From contig NZ_CP081496.1 in the NCBI RefSeq assembly GCF_019774615.1, positions 5,456,001 to 5,520,000 of the forward strand: a DNA stretch of 64,000 bases. Reading direction: 5' to 3'. This DNA comes from Streptomyces sp. BHT-5-2 (GTDB taxonomy: Bacteria > Actinomycetota > Actinomycetes > Streptomycetales > Streptomycetaceae). Positions within the stretch are counted from its first letter, which is position 1. Every line of letters starts with the position of its first letter. A program made the position numbers and the translations under genes. Positions 41,702 to 50,665 of this stretch are shown piece after piece. The notes under the pieces were generated by a model, which saw only the letters and a program-made list of their open reading frames with translations, was not told where the DNA came from and did no database searches.

Positions 41702-43096
41702 TCAGAACTGGAGGGACTTGGTCTGGAGGTACTCGGTCAGGCCGTGCGGCCCCAACTCCCGGCCGATCCCGGACTGCTTGTACCCGCCGAAGGGGGCGAG
41801 CGGGTTGAAGCGGCCGCCGTTGATGTCGACCTGGCCGGTCTCCAGCCGGCGGGCGAAGGCGACCGCCTCGGCGTCGTCGCCGGCCCAGACCGCGCCGGCC
41901 AGGCCGTAGACGGTGCCGTTGGCGATCCGCACGGCGTCGTCCTCGTCCTCGTAGCGCAGCACCGTCAGGACCGGGCCGAAGATCTCCTCCTGGGCGATGG
42001 TCATCTCCGGGGTGACGTCGGCGAAGACGGTGGGGTGGACGTAGAAACCGGGGCCCTCGGGCGGGCGCGGGCCGCCCGCGACGGGCCGGGCGCCCTCGGC
42101 GACGCCGCGTTCGAGGTAGCCGAGCACCCGGTCCCGCTGGCGGGCGCTGACCAGCGGCCCGAGCCGCTCGCCGGGGACGTACTTGGCGGCCGCGGCGGCG
42201 GCCAGCGCGACGGCCTCGTCGTACTGGTCCCGGTGGACCAGCATCCGGGTCCAGGCGCTACAGGTCTGGCCGGAGTTGGCCATGACGTTGGCGACGCCGA
42301 CCGCGACCGCCCGGCCGAGGTCCGCGCTCGGCAGGATGACGTTGGCGGACTTACCGCCCAGTTCCAGGGCCACCCGCTTGACCGCGCCGCCGGCGAGCGC
42401 GCCGACGGTCCGGCCCACGGCCGTCGAGCCGGTGAAGGAGACCAGGTCGACGCCGTCGTGCTCGACCAGCGCCCGGCCGGCGACCGGGCCGAGTCCGGTG
42501 ACGACGTTCACGGCACCGGCGGGTATCCCGGCCGCGTCGACGCACTCGGCGAACAGCCGGGCCACCAGCGGGGTGTCCTCGGCGGGCTTGAGGACGACGG
42601 TGCAGCCAGCCGCCAGCGCCGGGGCCACCTTGGCGACGATCTGGTGCAGCGGGTAGTTCCACGGGGTGATCGCGCCCACCACGCCGACCGGTTCGTGCAG
42701 CACGGTGGAGTTGCCGAGGGTCTCCTCGAAGGCGTGCGCACGGGCGATCTCGGCGTACGAGCCGCAGACCGCGACCGGCACCCCGGCGTGCACGGTCCGG
42801 CTGAAGGCGAGCGGCGCACCGAGTTCGGCGGTGACGGTCCCGGCGATCTCCTCGGTGCGTTCGGCGAGCCGGTCGCGCAGGGCGGCGAGCCGGTCGGCGC
42901 GCTCGGCGGGCGGGGTGGCGGCCCAGCCGGGCAGGGCGGCGCGGGCGGCCCGCACCGCGGCGTCCACGTCCTCGGCGGAGCCGGCCGGGACGGTGCCGAT
43001 GACCTGCTCGTCGGCCGGATCGACGACCTCGATCGTGCCGCTGCCCGCGGCGGGCCGCCAGCGCCCGCCGATGTACATCGTGTCGTGGTGCTGCAC
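41702..43096 (-). CDS. NAD(P)-dependent aldehyde dehydrogenase
   Basis: The 464-residue enzyme has the full ALDH set: PWNYPLHQ, the cofactor loop FTGSTAVG, catalytic Glu245 in LELGGKS and nucleophile Cys279 in NSGQTCSAW, plus EEIFGPV. It oxidises an aldehyde to the acid in the cytosol. GTG 43096 has AGGGAGG 8 bases upstream; ATG 43078 is an alternative. It is first of the ALDH-ADH pair. Its promoter region overlaps the 3' end of the TetR gene upstream, including the operator at 43176-43193. Confidence 0.9.
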   Translation of the reverse strand: MQHHDTMYIGGRWRPAAGSGTIEVVDPADEQVIGTVPAGSAEDVDAAVRAARAALPGWAATPPAERADRLAALRDRLAERTEEIAGTVTAELGAPLAFSRTVHAGVPVAVCGSYAEIARAHAFEETLGNSTVLHEPVGVVGAITPWNYPLHQIVAKVAPALAAGCTVVLKPAEDTPLVARLFAECVDAAGIPAGAVNVVTGLGPVAGRALVEHDGVDLVSFTGSTAVGRTVGALAGGAVKRVALELGGKSANVILPSADLGRAVAVGVANVMANSGQTCSAWTRMLVHRDQYDEAVALAAAAAAKYVPGERLGPLVSARQRDRVLGYLERGVAEGARPVAGGPRPPEGPGFYVHPTVFADVTPEMTIAQEEIFGPVLTVLRYEDEDDAVRIANGTVYGLAGAVWAGDDAEAVAFARRLETGQVDINGGRFNPLAPFGGYKQSGIGRELGPHGLTEYLQTKSLQF

Positions 43097-43134
43097 GCCG
43101 TGGTCCTCCCTGGCCGACTGCCGGTGGTCGCACC

Positions 43135-43923
43135 CTAGGGGTGCCCAGGGGCCCTTCCCAGGGTGCCACCGGTCAAACTAGCGCCGTTAGTTTCGGTGCC
43201 GTCGGCGGATCCGGCCGTCACGGCGGGCTCGGACGCGCCGGCCGTCCCGGGCGCGCTGTCCAGGTCGCGGGCCAGGTAGGCCCGGAGCAGTTCCTTGGTC
43301 TCCGTGACGATCTCCGGGTCGCCCTCCGGGTCGGTGCGGAAGGCGAGTTGGAGCAGCGCGTCGGCGGTCTCCACGCCGACCAGGAAGACGGTGCGCAACC
43401 GGTCGTCGGCGGGGTCCAGGCCGAGCCGCCCGGCGAGCAGCCGCAGCAGCCGGTCGGCGACCTCGTGGTTGGCCTCGCGGGACTCGCGCGGGGCGGGCAC
43501 GGTGAACTCCACCAGGGCGAAGCCGGGCACCGTCCGCTTCATGGCCAGGTACTCGTCGATCACCACGTCCATCGCGGCGCGCCAGCCCGGCGGCTGCCCG
43601 GGGGCGGCCAGCCGGGCGCTGATCCGGTCCGCGTAGACGTCGAGGTTGCGCCGGGCGAGCGCCTCGGCCATGGCGCGTTTGTTGGGGAAGAAGCGGTAGA
43701 CGGAGCCGATCGGGACCCCGGCGCGGCCGGCCACCGCGCGGGTGCTCAGCTCCTCGTAGCCGGTCTCGTCGAGCAGTTCGGCGCAGGCGTCGAGGATCCG
43801 GGCCAGGCGCTGGGCGCTGCGCCGCTGGACGGGCACACGGCGGAGCGACGACGGCGCGGGGGTGGCGGCGGGCGGCGGGACGGGGGCGGACCGGGGGACC
43901 GGTGGGGGCGTCGAAGGCTGCAC
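43135..43923 (-). CDS. TetR-family regulator upstream of the ALDH-ADH operon
   Basis: The 262-residue protein has a TetR HTH at about 36-85 (RILDACAELLDETGYEEL, GVPIGSVYRFFPNKRAMAEAL), a ligand domain, and a long Ala/Gly/Thr-rich tail (about 225-262). The tail-coding DNA contains the operator 43176-43193, so it may have been shaped by overlapping regulatory use. GTG 43923 was chosen; it adds a Pro-rich N-terminus of 30 residues. It lies between hmgA (divergent) and the ALDH gene (same strand, 38 bases on), so either could be its target. Confidence 0.8.
   Translation of the reverse strand: MQPSTPPPVPRSAPVPPPAATPAPSSLRRVPVQRRSAQRLARILDACAELLDETGYEELSTRAVAGRAGVPIGSVYRFFPNKRAMAEALARRNLDVYADRISARLAAPGQPPGWRAAMDVVIDEYLAMKRTVPGFALVEFTVPAPRESREANHEVADRLLRLLAGRLGLDPADDRLRTVFLVGVETADALLQLAFRTDPEGDPEIVTETKELLRAYLARDLDSAPGTAGASEPAVTAGSADGTETNGASLTGGTLGRAPGHP
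43176..43193. promoter_or_regulatory. TetR-type operator inside the end of the TetR gene
   Basis: AACTAGCGCCGTTAGTTT pairs with the pattern seen at 39674-39691 (14 of 18 identical). It lies 80-97 bp upstream of the ALDH start and within the last 60 coding bases of the TetR gene. Confidence 0.7.
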
Positions 43924-44049
43924 GGGCTCATCTTGCCCGGCCCGCGGGCCGGGGATCGCCGGGCGGGGCGATCCGGCCACCCCGGCCGGGATCCCGCGCC
44001 TCCCCGGCCCGGCCTTCCCGGCCCGGCCCGAACAGGGCGGCACCCCTCG

Positions 44050-44091
44050 TTGACGTGCCCTCCACTCAATCCTAAGGTCTTGCATAGGATT
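44050..44091 (+). promoter_or_regulatory. hmgA promoter with overlapping inverted repeat
   Basis: TTGACG (44050-44055), 17 bases, TAAGGT (44073-44078) form a promoter. AATCCTA (44068-44074) and TAGGATT (44085-44091), 10 bases apart, form an inverted repeat covering the -10 and start point. A repressor there would block hmgA; the GntR gene behind hmgA or the divergent TetR gene are candidates. Confidence 0.65.
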
Positions 44092-44164
44092 CTGGGCCGG
44101 TCCCGGATCCCGTGGTGCCTTCGATTCCGTGGACGTCTGGTTCCGTGAGCGGCGGGAGCGTGTG

Positions 44165-45490
44165 ATGACAGGTACGGCCAACGAGCAGGCGAGGAAGGCG
44201 GCCGAGGGCCTCGCCCACTCCTCCGGCTTCGGCAACGAACACAGTTCGGAGGCGGTCCCCGGCGCGCTGCCGGTGGGCCGCAACTCCCCCCAGCGGGCCC
44301 CCCTCGGGCTCTACGCCGAGCAGCTCAGCGGTTCGGCGTTCACCGAGCCGCGCCGCCACAACCGCCGGTCCTGGCTGTACCGCATCCGGCCGTCGGCCGC
44401 GCACCCGCCGTTCGCCCGCGCCAACCGCGGCGAGATCCGCTCCGCGCCGTTCACCGAGTGCCTGCCCGACCCCAACCGCCTGCGCTGGGACCCACTGCCG
44501 GAGCCCACCGACCCGACGGACTTCGTCGACGGCCTGTGGACGCTGGGCGGCAACGGCGACGTCACCCAGCGCACCGGCATGGCGGTGCACCTCTACCACG
44601 CCAACACCTCCATGGAACGGCGGGTGTTCGGCGACTCCGACGGCGAGCTGCTGATCGTGCCGGAGCGCGGCGGGCTGCTGCTGCGCACCGAGTTCGGGCT
44701 GCTGCGGGCCGAGCCGGGCCATGTGGCGCTGATCCCGCGCGGGGTCCGCTTCCGGGTCGAGCTGCTGGACGCCACCGCGCGCGGCTATGTCTGCGAGAAC
44801 TACGGCCGTCCCTTCGAGCTCCCCGACCTCGGCCCGATCGGCGCCAACGGCCTGGCCAACGCCCGGGACTTCCTGGCCCCGACCGCCGCCTACGAGGACG
44901 TCGAGGAGCCGGTCGAGGTGGTCAACAAGTTCTGCGGCCACCTCTGGACCGCGACCTACGACCACTCGCCGCTGGACGTGGTCGCCTGGCACGGCAACCA
45001 CGTCCCCTACGTCTACGACCTGCGCCGCTTCAACGTCATCGGCACGATCAGCTACGACCACCCGGACCCGTCGATCTTCACGGTGCTGACCTCGCCCTCG
45101 GACACCCCGGGGCTGGCCGGCGTCGACTTCGTGGTGTTCGCGCCGCGCTGGCTGGTCGGCGAGGACACCTTCCGGCCGCCGTACTTCCACCGCAACGTGA
45201 TGAGCGAGTACATGGGCCTGATCGAGGGCGCCTACGACGCCAAGGCGCAGGGCTTCGTCCCGGGCGGCGGCTCGCTGCACAACATGATGTCGGCGCACGG
45301 CCCGGACCGGGAGACCTTCGAGCGGGCCAGCGCCGCGGAGCTGGCCCCGCAGAAGATCGACGACGGGCTGGCCTTCATGTTCGAGACCCGCTGGCCGCTG
45401 ACCCTCACCGAGCAGGCCCGGGACGCCGACCACCTCCAGCGCGGCTACGACGGCGTGTGGCAGGGTCTCCAGCGCCACTTCCGCCCGTAG
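44165..45490 (+). CDS. hmgA: Homogentisate 1,2-dioxygenase
   Basis: The 441-residue enzyme opens the ring of homogentisate to maleylacetoacetate, a central step of tyrosine and phenylalanine breakdown. The full family pattern is present: GFGNEHSSEA near the start, PRGVRFRVE, GYVCENYG, and the iron ligands His342, Glu348 (HRNVMSEY) and His378 (SAHGPD). Length is normal. ATG 44165 follows GGGAGC. The maleylacetoacetate isomerase and fumarylacetoacetase genes are not adjacent. A GntR gene follows 3 bases later, probably in the same transcript. Confidence 0.95.
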   Translation: MTGTANEQARKAAEGLAHSSGFGNEHSSEAVPGALPVGRNSPQRAPLGLYAEQLSGSAFTEPRRHNRRSWLYRIRPSAAHPPFARANRGEIRSAPFTECLPDPNRLRWDPLPEPTDPTDFVDGLWTLGGNGDVTQRTGMAVHLYHANTSMERRVFGDSDGELLIVPERGGLLLRTEFGLLRAEPGHVALIPRGVRFRVELLDATARGYVCENYGRPFELPDLGPIGANGLANARDFLAPTAAYEDVEEPVEVVNKFCGHLWTATYDHSPLDVVAWHGNHVPYVYDLRRFNVIGTISYDHPDPSIFTVLTSPSDTPGLAGVDFVVFAPRWLVGEDTFRPPYFHRNVMSEYMGLIEGAYDAKAQGFVPGGGSLHNMMSAHGPDRETFERASAAELAPQKIDDGLAFMFETRWPLTLTEQARDADHLQRGYDGVWQGLQRHFRP

Positions 45491-45493
45491 GGC

Positions 45494-46273
45494 GTGTCCA
45501 GCTCTACAGACCGGGGAACGCCCTTGACCACCTTCGCTCCCGACTCGCTCGCCCTGAACCGCAAGTTGCCGCTGTGGTACCAGGTCTCGCAGTCCCTGCG
45601 CGCCTCCATACTCGGCCGCTCCCCGGAGGCGCCGCTGCGGCTGCCGACCGAGGACGCGCTCGCGGCGCACTACGGCGTCAGCGTGCTGACGATGCGTCAG
45701 GCGCTCAAGGAGCTGGAGGAGGAGGGGCTGATCAGCCGGCACCGGCGCCGGGGCACCTTCATCGAGCCGCATGCGCGGCGCGGTGCGCCGGTGCGGCTGC
45801 TCGGCTCCGTGGACGCGATCGTGGCCCAGCAGTCCGGGATGCGCACCGCCCTGCTGGAGCACGGGCCGGTTCCGGTCCCCGCCGAACTGTCCGAGTACTT
45901 CCCGGACATGGCGGAGGTGGCCGGCTTTCGGCGGCTGCGCAGCGACGAGGCGACGGCGGAGCCGACCAACCACGCGCGCAACTACGTCCGCCCCGACGTC
46001 GCCGCCCGGATCGACCTCGCGGACCTGGAGCGGTGGCCGATGACGAAGGTGCTGCGGGACGCGGTGGGCATCCGGATCGGCCGGATCACCGACACCGTCG
46101 AGGCCCGGCTGGCCGACCCGGAGACCGCCCGGCTGCTGCGGGTGCCGCTGCTCAGCCCGATCCTGCACTACACCGGCATCACCTACGACGAGTCCGGCCG
46201 GGTGCTGGACGTCGCCCTGATCCACTACCGCGGCGACCGGTTCTCGTTCACGGTGACGCTGGACGCGCACTGA
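45494..46273 (+). CDS. GntR/HutC-family regulator
   Basis: The 259-residue protein has an N-terminal GntR winged helix (PLWYQVSQSLRASIL, LPTEDALAAHYGVSVLTMRQAL) and a C-terminal UTRA effector domain (ITDTVEARLADPETARLL, PILHYTGITYDESGRVL), i.e. the HutC subgroup. It directly follows hmgA and probably controls it through the repeat at 44068-44091, with an aromatic catabolite as ligand; that is inferred. GTG 45494 has no clear ribosome site; TTG 45524 behind GGGGAA is a good alternative start. Confidence 0.85.
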   Translation: MSSSTDRGTPLTTFAPDSLALNRKLPLWYQVSQSLRASILGRSPEAPLRLPTEDALAAHYGVSVLTMRQALKELEEEGLISRHRRRGTFIEPHARRGAPVRLLGSVDAIVAQQSGMRTALLEHGPVPVPAELSEYFPDMAEVAGFRRLRSDEATAEPTNHARNYVRPDVAARIDLADLERWPMTKVLRDAVGIRIGRITDTVEARLADPETARLLRVPLLSPILHYTGITYDESGRVLDVALIHYRGDRFSFTVTLDAH

Positions 46274-46290
46274 GCGGCGGACGCGCCCCC

Positions 46291-47712
46291 TCAGATCCGC
46301 TCCAGGCTCCGTCCCGTGCTGCGCGGCCCCAGCAGCGCCACGTCCAGGCAGAGCAGCACCAGCAGCACCGCGGAGCCGACGAAGACCGCGGGCGCGCCGA
46401 GGGCGGACAGCACGCTCAGCGCGACGAACGGCAGCACGGCCGAGGTGAGCCGGGACAGCGAGTACGCGATGCCGATCGCGCTGCTGCGCAGGCCGGTCGG
46501 GAAGATCTCGGTCTGGTAGACGTGGAAGGCGTTGGAGAAGACGTTGCTGCACACCGTCAGCAGGAAGCCGAAGGCGACGATCGCCCAGGTGGCGGCGGCG
46601 AAGCCGAAGGCCAGACCACAGCCGGCCATGCCGAGCGCGGAGGCGACGATCAGCGTCCGGCGCTCGATCCGGTCGATCAGCGGGACCGACACCGCCGAGC
46701 CGATCGGATAGCCGCAGAAGCTCAGCGCCGCGTACAGCAGGGAGTCGGTGACGGTGTGCCCCTTGGCGGTGAGCACCACCGGCGCCAGCGAACCGAAACC
46801 GTAGTAGCCGACGGTCTGGAGCACCTGGAAGATCCACCACATGAACGTCCGGCGCCGGTGGTCGCCGCGGAACATCTCCCCCAGCGGCACCTTCCGTTCC
46901 GGGATCTCCTCGACGTCCGGGACGGACGGCAGGCTGGTGCCGACCTCCGCCGCCACCCGCCGCTCGATGCCGGACACGATCCCGTCGGCCTCCCCCTCGC
47001 GCCCCCGCACGCACAACCACCTCGGTGACTCCGGAAGTTGACGTCGCATCAGTTGGATGAAGACGGCCCCCAGCGCGCCGGCGACCAGCAGCCAGCGCCA
47101 GCCGTCCACGCCCAACAGCGGGTGTCCGGCCACCAGACGGGCGCCGAGCAGTGCCGCCACCGGGACGCCGACGAATCCGAAGGTGTAGGCCCAGGCGAGG
47201 TAGCGGCCGCGGACCGCCCTCGGAAGGAACTCGGCCAAATAGGTATCGACCAGGACGAGTTCGGCGCCGAGTCCGAGGCCGGACAGGAAGCGGAGGGCGA
47301 GCAGCCATCCGAGGTCCGGCGCGCAGGCCGCGGCCAGCGAGAAGAGCGCATAGCCGCCCAGGTTGACGAGGAACATCCGGCGCCGGCCGAGCCGGTCGGC
47401 GAGCACCGACAGCACATTGGCACCGGCGAACATCCCCAGGAACCCGGCGGCGATCACCCAGGACTTGGCGGTGTGGTCCAGGCCCCACCGGTCGGCCAGG
47501 ACCGCGGCGAGCACCCCGCCGAGGAAGATCTCGTAGAGGTCGAAGAAGGCACCGATGCCGACGACGAGGGTGATCCGGCGGTGCCATCGGGACGGCGGCA
47601 GCCGGTCCAGCCGGGCGGCGACCCGGGCCCCGGCGGCGGCCCCTCGACGCGGTGCGGGCATGGCGTCGGGGGTCCCCGCGCGCCGTTCGGGCATGGGGGA
47701 AGTCTCCGGCAT
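46291..47712 (-). CDS. MFS transporter (sugar/aromatic-acid type)
   Basis: The 473-residue protein has 12 hydrophobic segments and MFS motifs of the sugar/benzoate porter type: GIGAFFDLYEIFLGG in segment 1, LADRLGRRRMF between 2 and 3, RFLSGLGLGAELVLVDTYLAEFLPRAVRGR (start and end of the segment 4-5 signature), and PESPRWL after segment 6. Organic or aromatic acids are plausible substrates given hmgA nearby, but the gene is convergent with the hmgA-GntR unit. The ATG at 47712 follows AGGGAGGAGCGCC. Confidence 0.85.
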   Translation of the reverse strand: MPETSPMPERRAGTPDAMPAPRRGAAAGARVAARLDRLPPSRWHRRITLVVGIGAFFDLYEIFLGGVLAAVLADRWGLDHTAKSWVIAAGFLGMFAGANVLSVLADRLGRRRMFLVNLGGYALFSLAAACAPDLGWLLALRFLSGLGLGAELVLVDTYLAEFLPRAVRGRYLAWAYTFGFVGVPVAALLGARLVAGHPLLGVDGWRWLLVAGALGAVFIQLMRRQLPESPRWLCVRGREGEADGIVSGIERRVAAEVGTSLPSVPDVEEIPERKVPLGEMFRGDHRRRTFMWWIFQVLQTVGYYGFGSLAPVVLTAKGHTVTDSLLYAALSFCGYPIGSAVSVPLIDRIERRTLIVASALGMAGCGLAFGFAAATWAIVAFGFLLTVCSNVFSNAFHVYQTEIFPTGLRSSAIGIAYSLSRLTSAVLPFVALSVLSALGAPAVFVGSAVLLVLLCLDVALLGPRSTGRSLERI

Positions 47713-47907
47713 GGCGCTCCTCCCTCGGCAGGCGTTCCGGCCAGGACGGTACCCGGCCAAGATCGGCAAGCGGAAGACCGCGTCCTCCCCACGGGCGGCC
47801 CGCGGCGGGGGCGGCCGCGGTCGGCGGCGGGACGGGCACGGTGAACGGGCGCCGGGCCCGCCGCTACGATGCCGGGGGTCAACGACACGGTCCGGGAGGG
47901 GCTCCGC

Positions 47908-49179
47908 GTGACGGCGAAGCAGGGCGCGCCAGGGCTGGACGCACCACGGCTGTCCGATCTGATGCCGTGGTCCACGGCGCCGCTGCGGCTCGGCCGCTCC
48001 TGGGTGATGGGCCCGGATCCGGCCACCCTGCGCGCCCGTTGGAAGATGCTCGCGGACACCGCGGAGCCGGCCGACCGGGAGCGGCTGTTCCGCCCGTCCC
48101 GGGCCCGCACCCTGCACTCCGCGGTCGGCCAGCTCCCCGGGCGGGACACCCCGACCGCCCGGCTGGCGCGGGCGGTCGGTCCGTGCCCGGAGCCGGTGCG
48201 GGTGCTGCACGGGCCGTTCGACCGGCAGTGGCTGCTGCCCGACCACCGGCTGATCGACGCGGCCCGCCCGGAGCTGTGGCGGGTGGCCGACGAACACCAG
48301 CTGTTCCTGGTGGAGTTGGGGCAGGTGCCGGGGACCTCCGGCCCCGCGGTGGTCTGCTCCGCGCTGCTCCCGGACGGCTGCTCGCCCGCCGGGCGCCCCG
48401 GCCGGATCCGTCCGCTCCACCGCCGGCCCGGCGGCACCGAACCCAACCTCGCGCCGGGCCTCGTGGCGCTCCTCGCCCGCCGGTTGGGCCGCACGGTCCC
48501 ACCGGACGGCCTGCTCGCCTGGATCGCCGCCACCGCCGTGCACTCCCCCGACGGCACCGCCGTGCCGCTCACCGCCGACCCGGCCCTGTGGGACCGCGGG
48601 GTGGCGCTCGGCACCCGGCTGCTGTGGCTGTCCACTTGGGGCGCGTACCAGGGCGGCGGCCCGGACGGGCCCGGTGGGCGGCCGCGGCTGCCCGGCGGCC
48701 GGCGGCCCTACGTCCGGGCCGCGCTGCCCGCCCGCGGACTGCCCGACGCCCTCGGCTACGACCCCGACGACGAGGCGCTGTCGCTCGGCGCCGGCCGGAT
48801 CGCACCGGTCCCGTCGGGTGCCTGGGATTTCCACGCCGGGGGCGTACGGGTGCTGGCGGAGTGGTTCGCACAGCGCGCGGGCGCCGGGGCCGCCGGCGGC
48901 GAGCCCGCCGAGCCCGGTTCCCTGGCGGCGCTGCGGCCCGCGGCCTGGCCGCAGGAGTGGACGTCGGAGCTGCTGGAGCTGGTGACGGTGCTGGCGCTGC
49001 GGGCCGAACTGGAGCCGGAGCTGGCGCAGTTGGCGGGGGCGGTGGCGGACGGTCCACTGATCGGGGCGGCGGAGCTGCGGGCCGCGGGGGTGCTGCCGGT
49101 GCCGCCCGCGGCGACCCGTCCGGCGTCCGTGCTGGACCACCGGGAGGAGGGCCCGGACGGCCAGTTCGCGCTCTTGTGA
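47908..49179 (+). CDS. Stand-alone type ISP restriction-modification C-terminal-like protein
   Basis: This 423-residue cytosolic protein matches the family often named type ISP restriction/modification enzyme in Streptomyces: LMPWSTAPLRLGRSWVMGPD near the start, RTLHSAVGQLPG, PVRVLHGPFDRQWLLPDHRLI, HRRPGGTEPNLAPGL, RPYVRAALPARGL and WPQEWTSELLEL (pieces given in order). In true type ISP enzymes such as LlaBIII this region is the DNA-specificity domain behind nuclease, helicase and methylase domains. None of those is encoded here or nearby. GTG 47908 has GGGAGG 8 bases upstream; ATG 47869 has none. A terminator-like hairpin follows. Confidence 0.75.
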   Translation: MTAKQGAPGLDAPRLSDLMPWSTAPLRLGRSWVMGPDPATLRARWKMLADTAEPADRERLFRPSRARTLHSAVGQLPGRDTPTARLARAVGPCPEPVRVLHGPFDRQWLLPDHRLIDAARPELWRVADEHQLFLVELGQVPGTSGPAVVCSALLPDGCSPAGRPGRIRPLHRRPGGTEPNLAPGLVALLARRLGRTVPPDGLLAWIAATAVHSPDGTAVPLTADPALWDRGVALGTRLLWLSTWGAYQGGGPDGPGGRPRLPGGRRPYVRAALPARGLPDALGYDPDDEALSLGAGRIAPVPSGAWDFHAGGVRVLAEWFAQRAGAGAAGGEPAEPGSLAALRPAAWPQEWTSELLELVTVLALRAELEPELAQLAGAVADGPLIGAAELRAAGVLPVPPAATRPASVLDHREEGPDGQFALL

Positions 49180-49252
49180 ACCTGCTATCGGGAGCAGCCC
49201 GCTCCGGCGCCGCCGGCGCGCGCCGCGCGGCAGGTGTCCGGGTACACAAGGA

Positions 49253-49279
49253 ACCACCCGCCACGAGGTGACGGGTGGT
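49253..49279. terminator. Hairpin after the type ISP-like gene
   Basis: ACCACCCG (49253-49260) pairs with CGGGTGGT (49272-49279), loop of 11. It separates that gene from the convergent small gene at 49356-49619. Confidence 0.5.
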
Positions 49280-49355
49280 GAGAAGGAGGCACCTGGCGCT
49301 GTGCCGAGCCGGGGCGGTGGGTCCCCTGAGCCGGTGGTGCCGCTTCAGAAGTGGC

Positions 49356-49619
49356 TCAGCCGTGGCCGCCGAAGAGCGAGCGGCGGAGCCTGCGCAGCGG
49401 GGCGAACAGCGACACCCGGTGTCCGCGGCTCTTCCTCATGCGCGTGTGGTCACGCGCGGTGATCTCCTGCATCAGCGAGGTGGCCCCCTCCACCTCGCGC
49501 TGCGGGATGGCGGGACCGCCGAGCACCGCGAGATGACGGTCGAGCCGCGCGCTGGACGCGCTGCTCCCGCATGTGATGGCAGGGACCCGCGCCCTGCTGC
49601 GCACTGTTATCTGTTCCAT
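49356..49619 (-). CDS. Small basic protein of unknown function
   Basis: The 87-residue product begins MEQITVRSRARVPAITCGS and ends with a very basic, amphipathic segment (RVSLFAPLRRLRRSLFGGHG). No domain or clear signal peptide is recognised; the tail could bind membrane or nucleic acid. ATG 49619 has GGGGAG close upstream, which supports real translation. It is between hairpins and has no operon partner. Confidence 0.5.
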   Translation of the reverse strand: MEQITVRSRARVPAITCGSSASSARLDRHLAVLGGPAIPQREVEGATSLMQEITARDHTRMRKSRGHRVSLFAPLRRLRRSLFGGHG

Positions 49620-49858
49620 GACTCTCCCCACCCGTACGAGGGCACCCGGCCAACGGGCAGGGTAACCCTATCTCTCTTGGAGGACACGCGTGCAGACCGG
49701 TCAACGGATTCACCTGCCTTGCCTTGACGTTGACGAACACCATACGGAATGTCACGTACTGCGCGTGCGCCAGGGCGAGTTGGGCGACCGCGGAAGGGTC
49801 CGGCGACGGCCGGGCGCGGAGGGGGAGGCACCCACCCCCGCGCCCTGTGCACGGAAGA

Positions 49859-50665
49859 TCACGCAGCGGAGCCGAACGGCGGGAGATAGCCGCCGGCTTG
49901 GCCCGCGGCGGTGGGGTGGTAGGACTCGTCGACGGGATAGGTCACGCTGTGCAACCACGGGCTGCCGGAGCACAGCTCGTGGCCGGCGAAGGCGGGGTTG
50001 ACATCGGCGAAGGCGTAGCCGTGGTCCGCGGCGCGCTTGGCGATGACGCCGTCGATGTCGTCGGCGGCGGCGTTGACGGCGGCCCGGGACTTCTCGGTGA
50101 GGCCGACGGCGCAGTCGCCGTCGAGCTCGTAGAAGCGGGGGTATCCCAGGACGACGACGTGTGCGTTGGGCGCCTTGTTCTTGATGGCCGTGTACACGGT
50201 GTCGAGCTTGCCCGGGAGGGTGTTGTCGATATAGGTGCGGGCCTGGGCGATGCGGGCGAGGCAGGCGCTCTCGCCCTGGAGGTTGCAGGTGGTCATGGTG
50301 TCGGCGAAGCCGGCGTCGTTGCCGCCGATGGTGATGCTCACCAGGTTCGTGGCGGAGTTCAGCGGGCCGAGCTGGCCGCTGACGACATCACCCGTTCGGG
50401 CTCCCGAGCAGGCGGTGAAGGCGAACGACGACGGGTGGTGCGCGGCCGCCCAGAGCGCCGGATACGCCCTGGTGCTGCGCTTGCAGGAGCCGCTGCCGCT
50501 GTCGTAGTCGCCGGCGCCGACCCCGGAGGAGTAGGAGTCGCCGAGGGCCACATAGCCTCCGGCGGCGGGGAGTTGGGATGCCGCGGCGGCGCCGGCGCCG
50601 GTGAGCGCGAGCGACGAGGCGACGAAGAAGGCGGATGTCAATGCCGCATATCGGGACACTCTCAT
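49859..50665 (-). CDS. Secreted SGNH-family esterase/lipase
   Basis: The 268-residue protein has a Sec signal (about 1-33) and the SGNH hydrolase motifs GDSYSSG (Ser44), GGND (114-117) and ESYHPT (His250). Six cysteines (61, 86, 127, 135, 185, 232) are placed as in Streptomyces scabies-type esterases with three disulfides. It hydrolyses ester bonds outside the cell. GGGAGG precedes ATG 50665. It shares the SGNH fold with the C-terminus of the 1005-5066 product but is a separate, simple enzyme. Confidence 0.9.
   Translation of the reverse strand: MRVSRYAALTSAFFVASSLALTGAGAAAASQLPAAGGYVALGDSYSSGVGAGDYDSGSGSCKRSTRAYPALWAAAHHPSSFAFTACSGARTGDVVSGQLGPLNSATNLVSITIGGNDAGFADTMTTCNLQGESACLARIAQARTYIDNTLPGKLDTVYTAIKNKAPNAHVVVLGYPRFYELDGDCAVGLTEKSRAAVNAAADDIDGVIAKRAADHGYAFADVNPAFAGHELCSGSPWLHSVTYPVDESYHPTAAGQAGGYLPPFGSAA

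Noticed and set aside
44072..47839. 1255-codon minus-strand frame over hmgA and GntR
   Set aside because: hmgA has conserved iron ligands on the plus strand; the long frame is a GC artefact.
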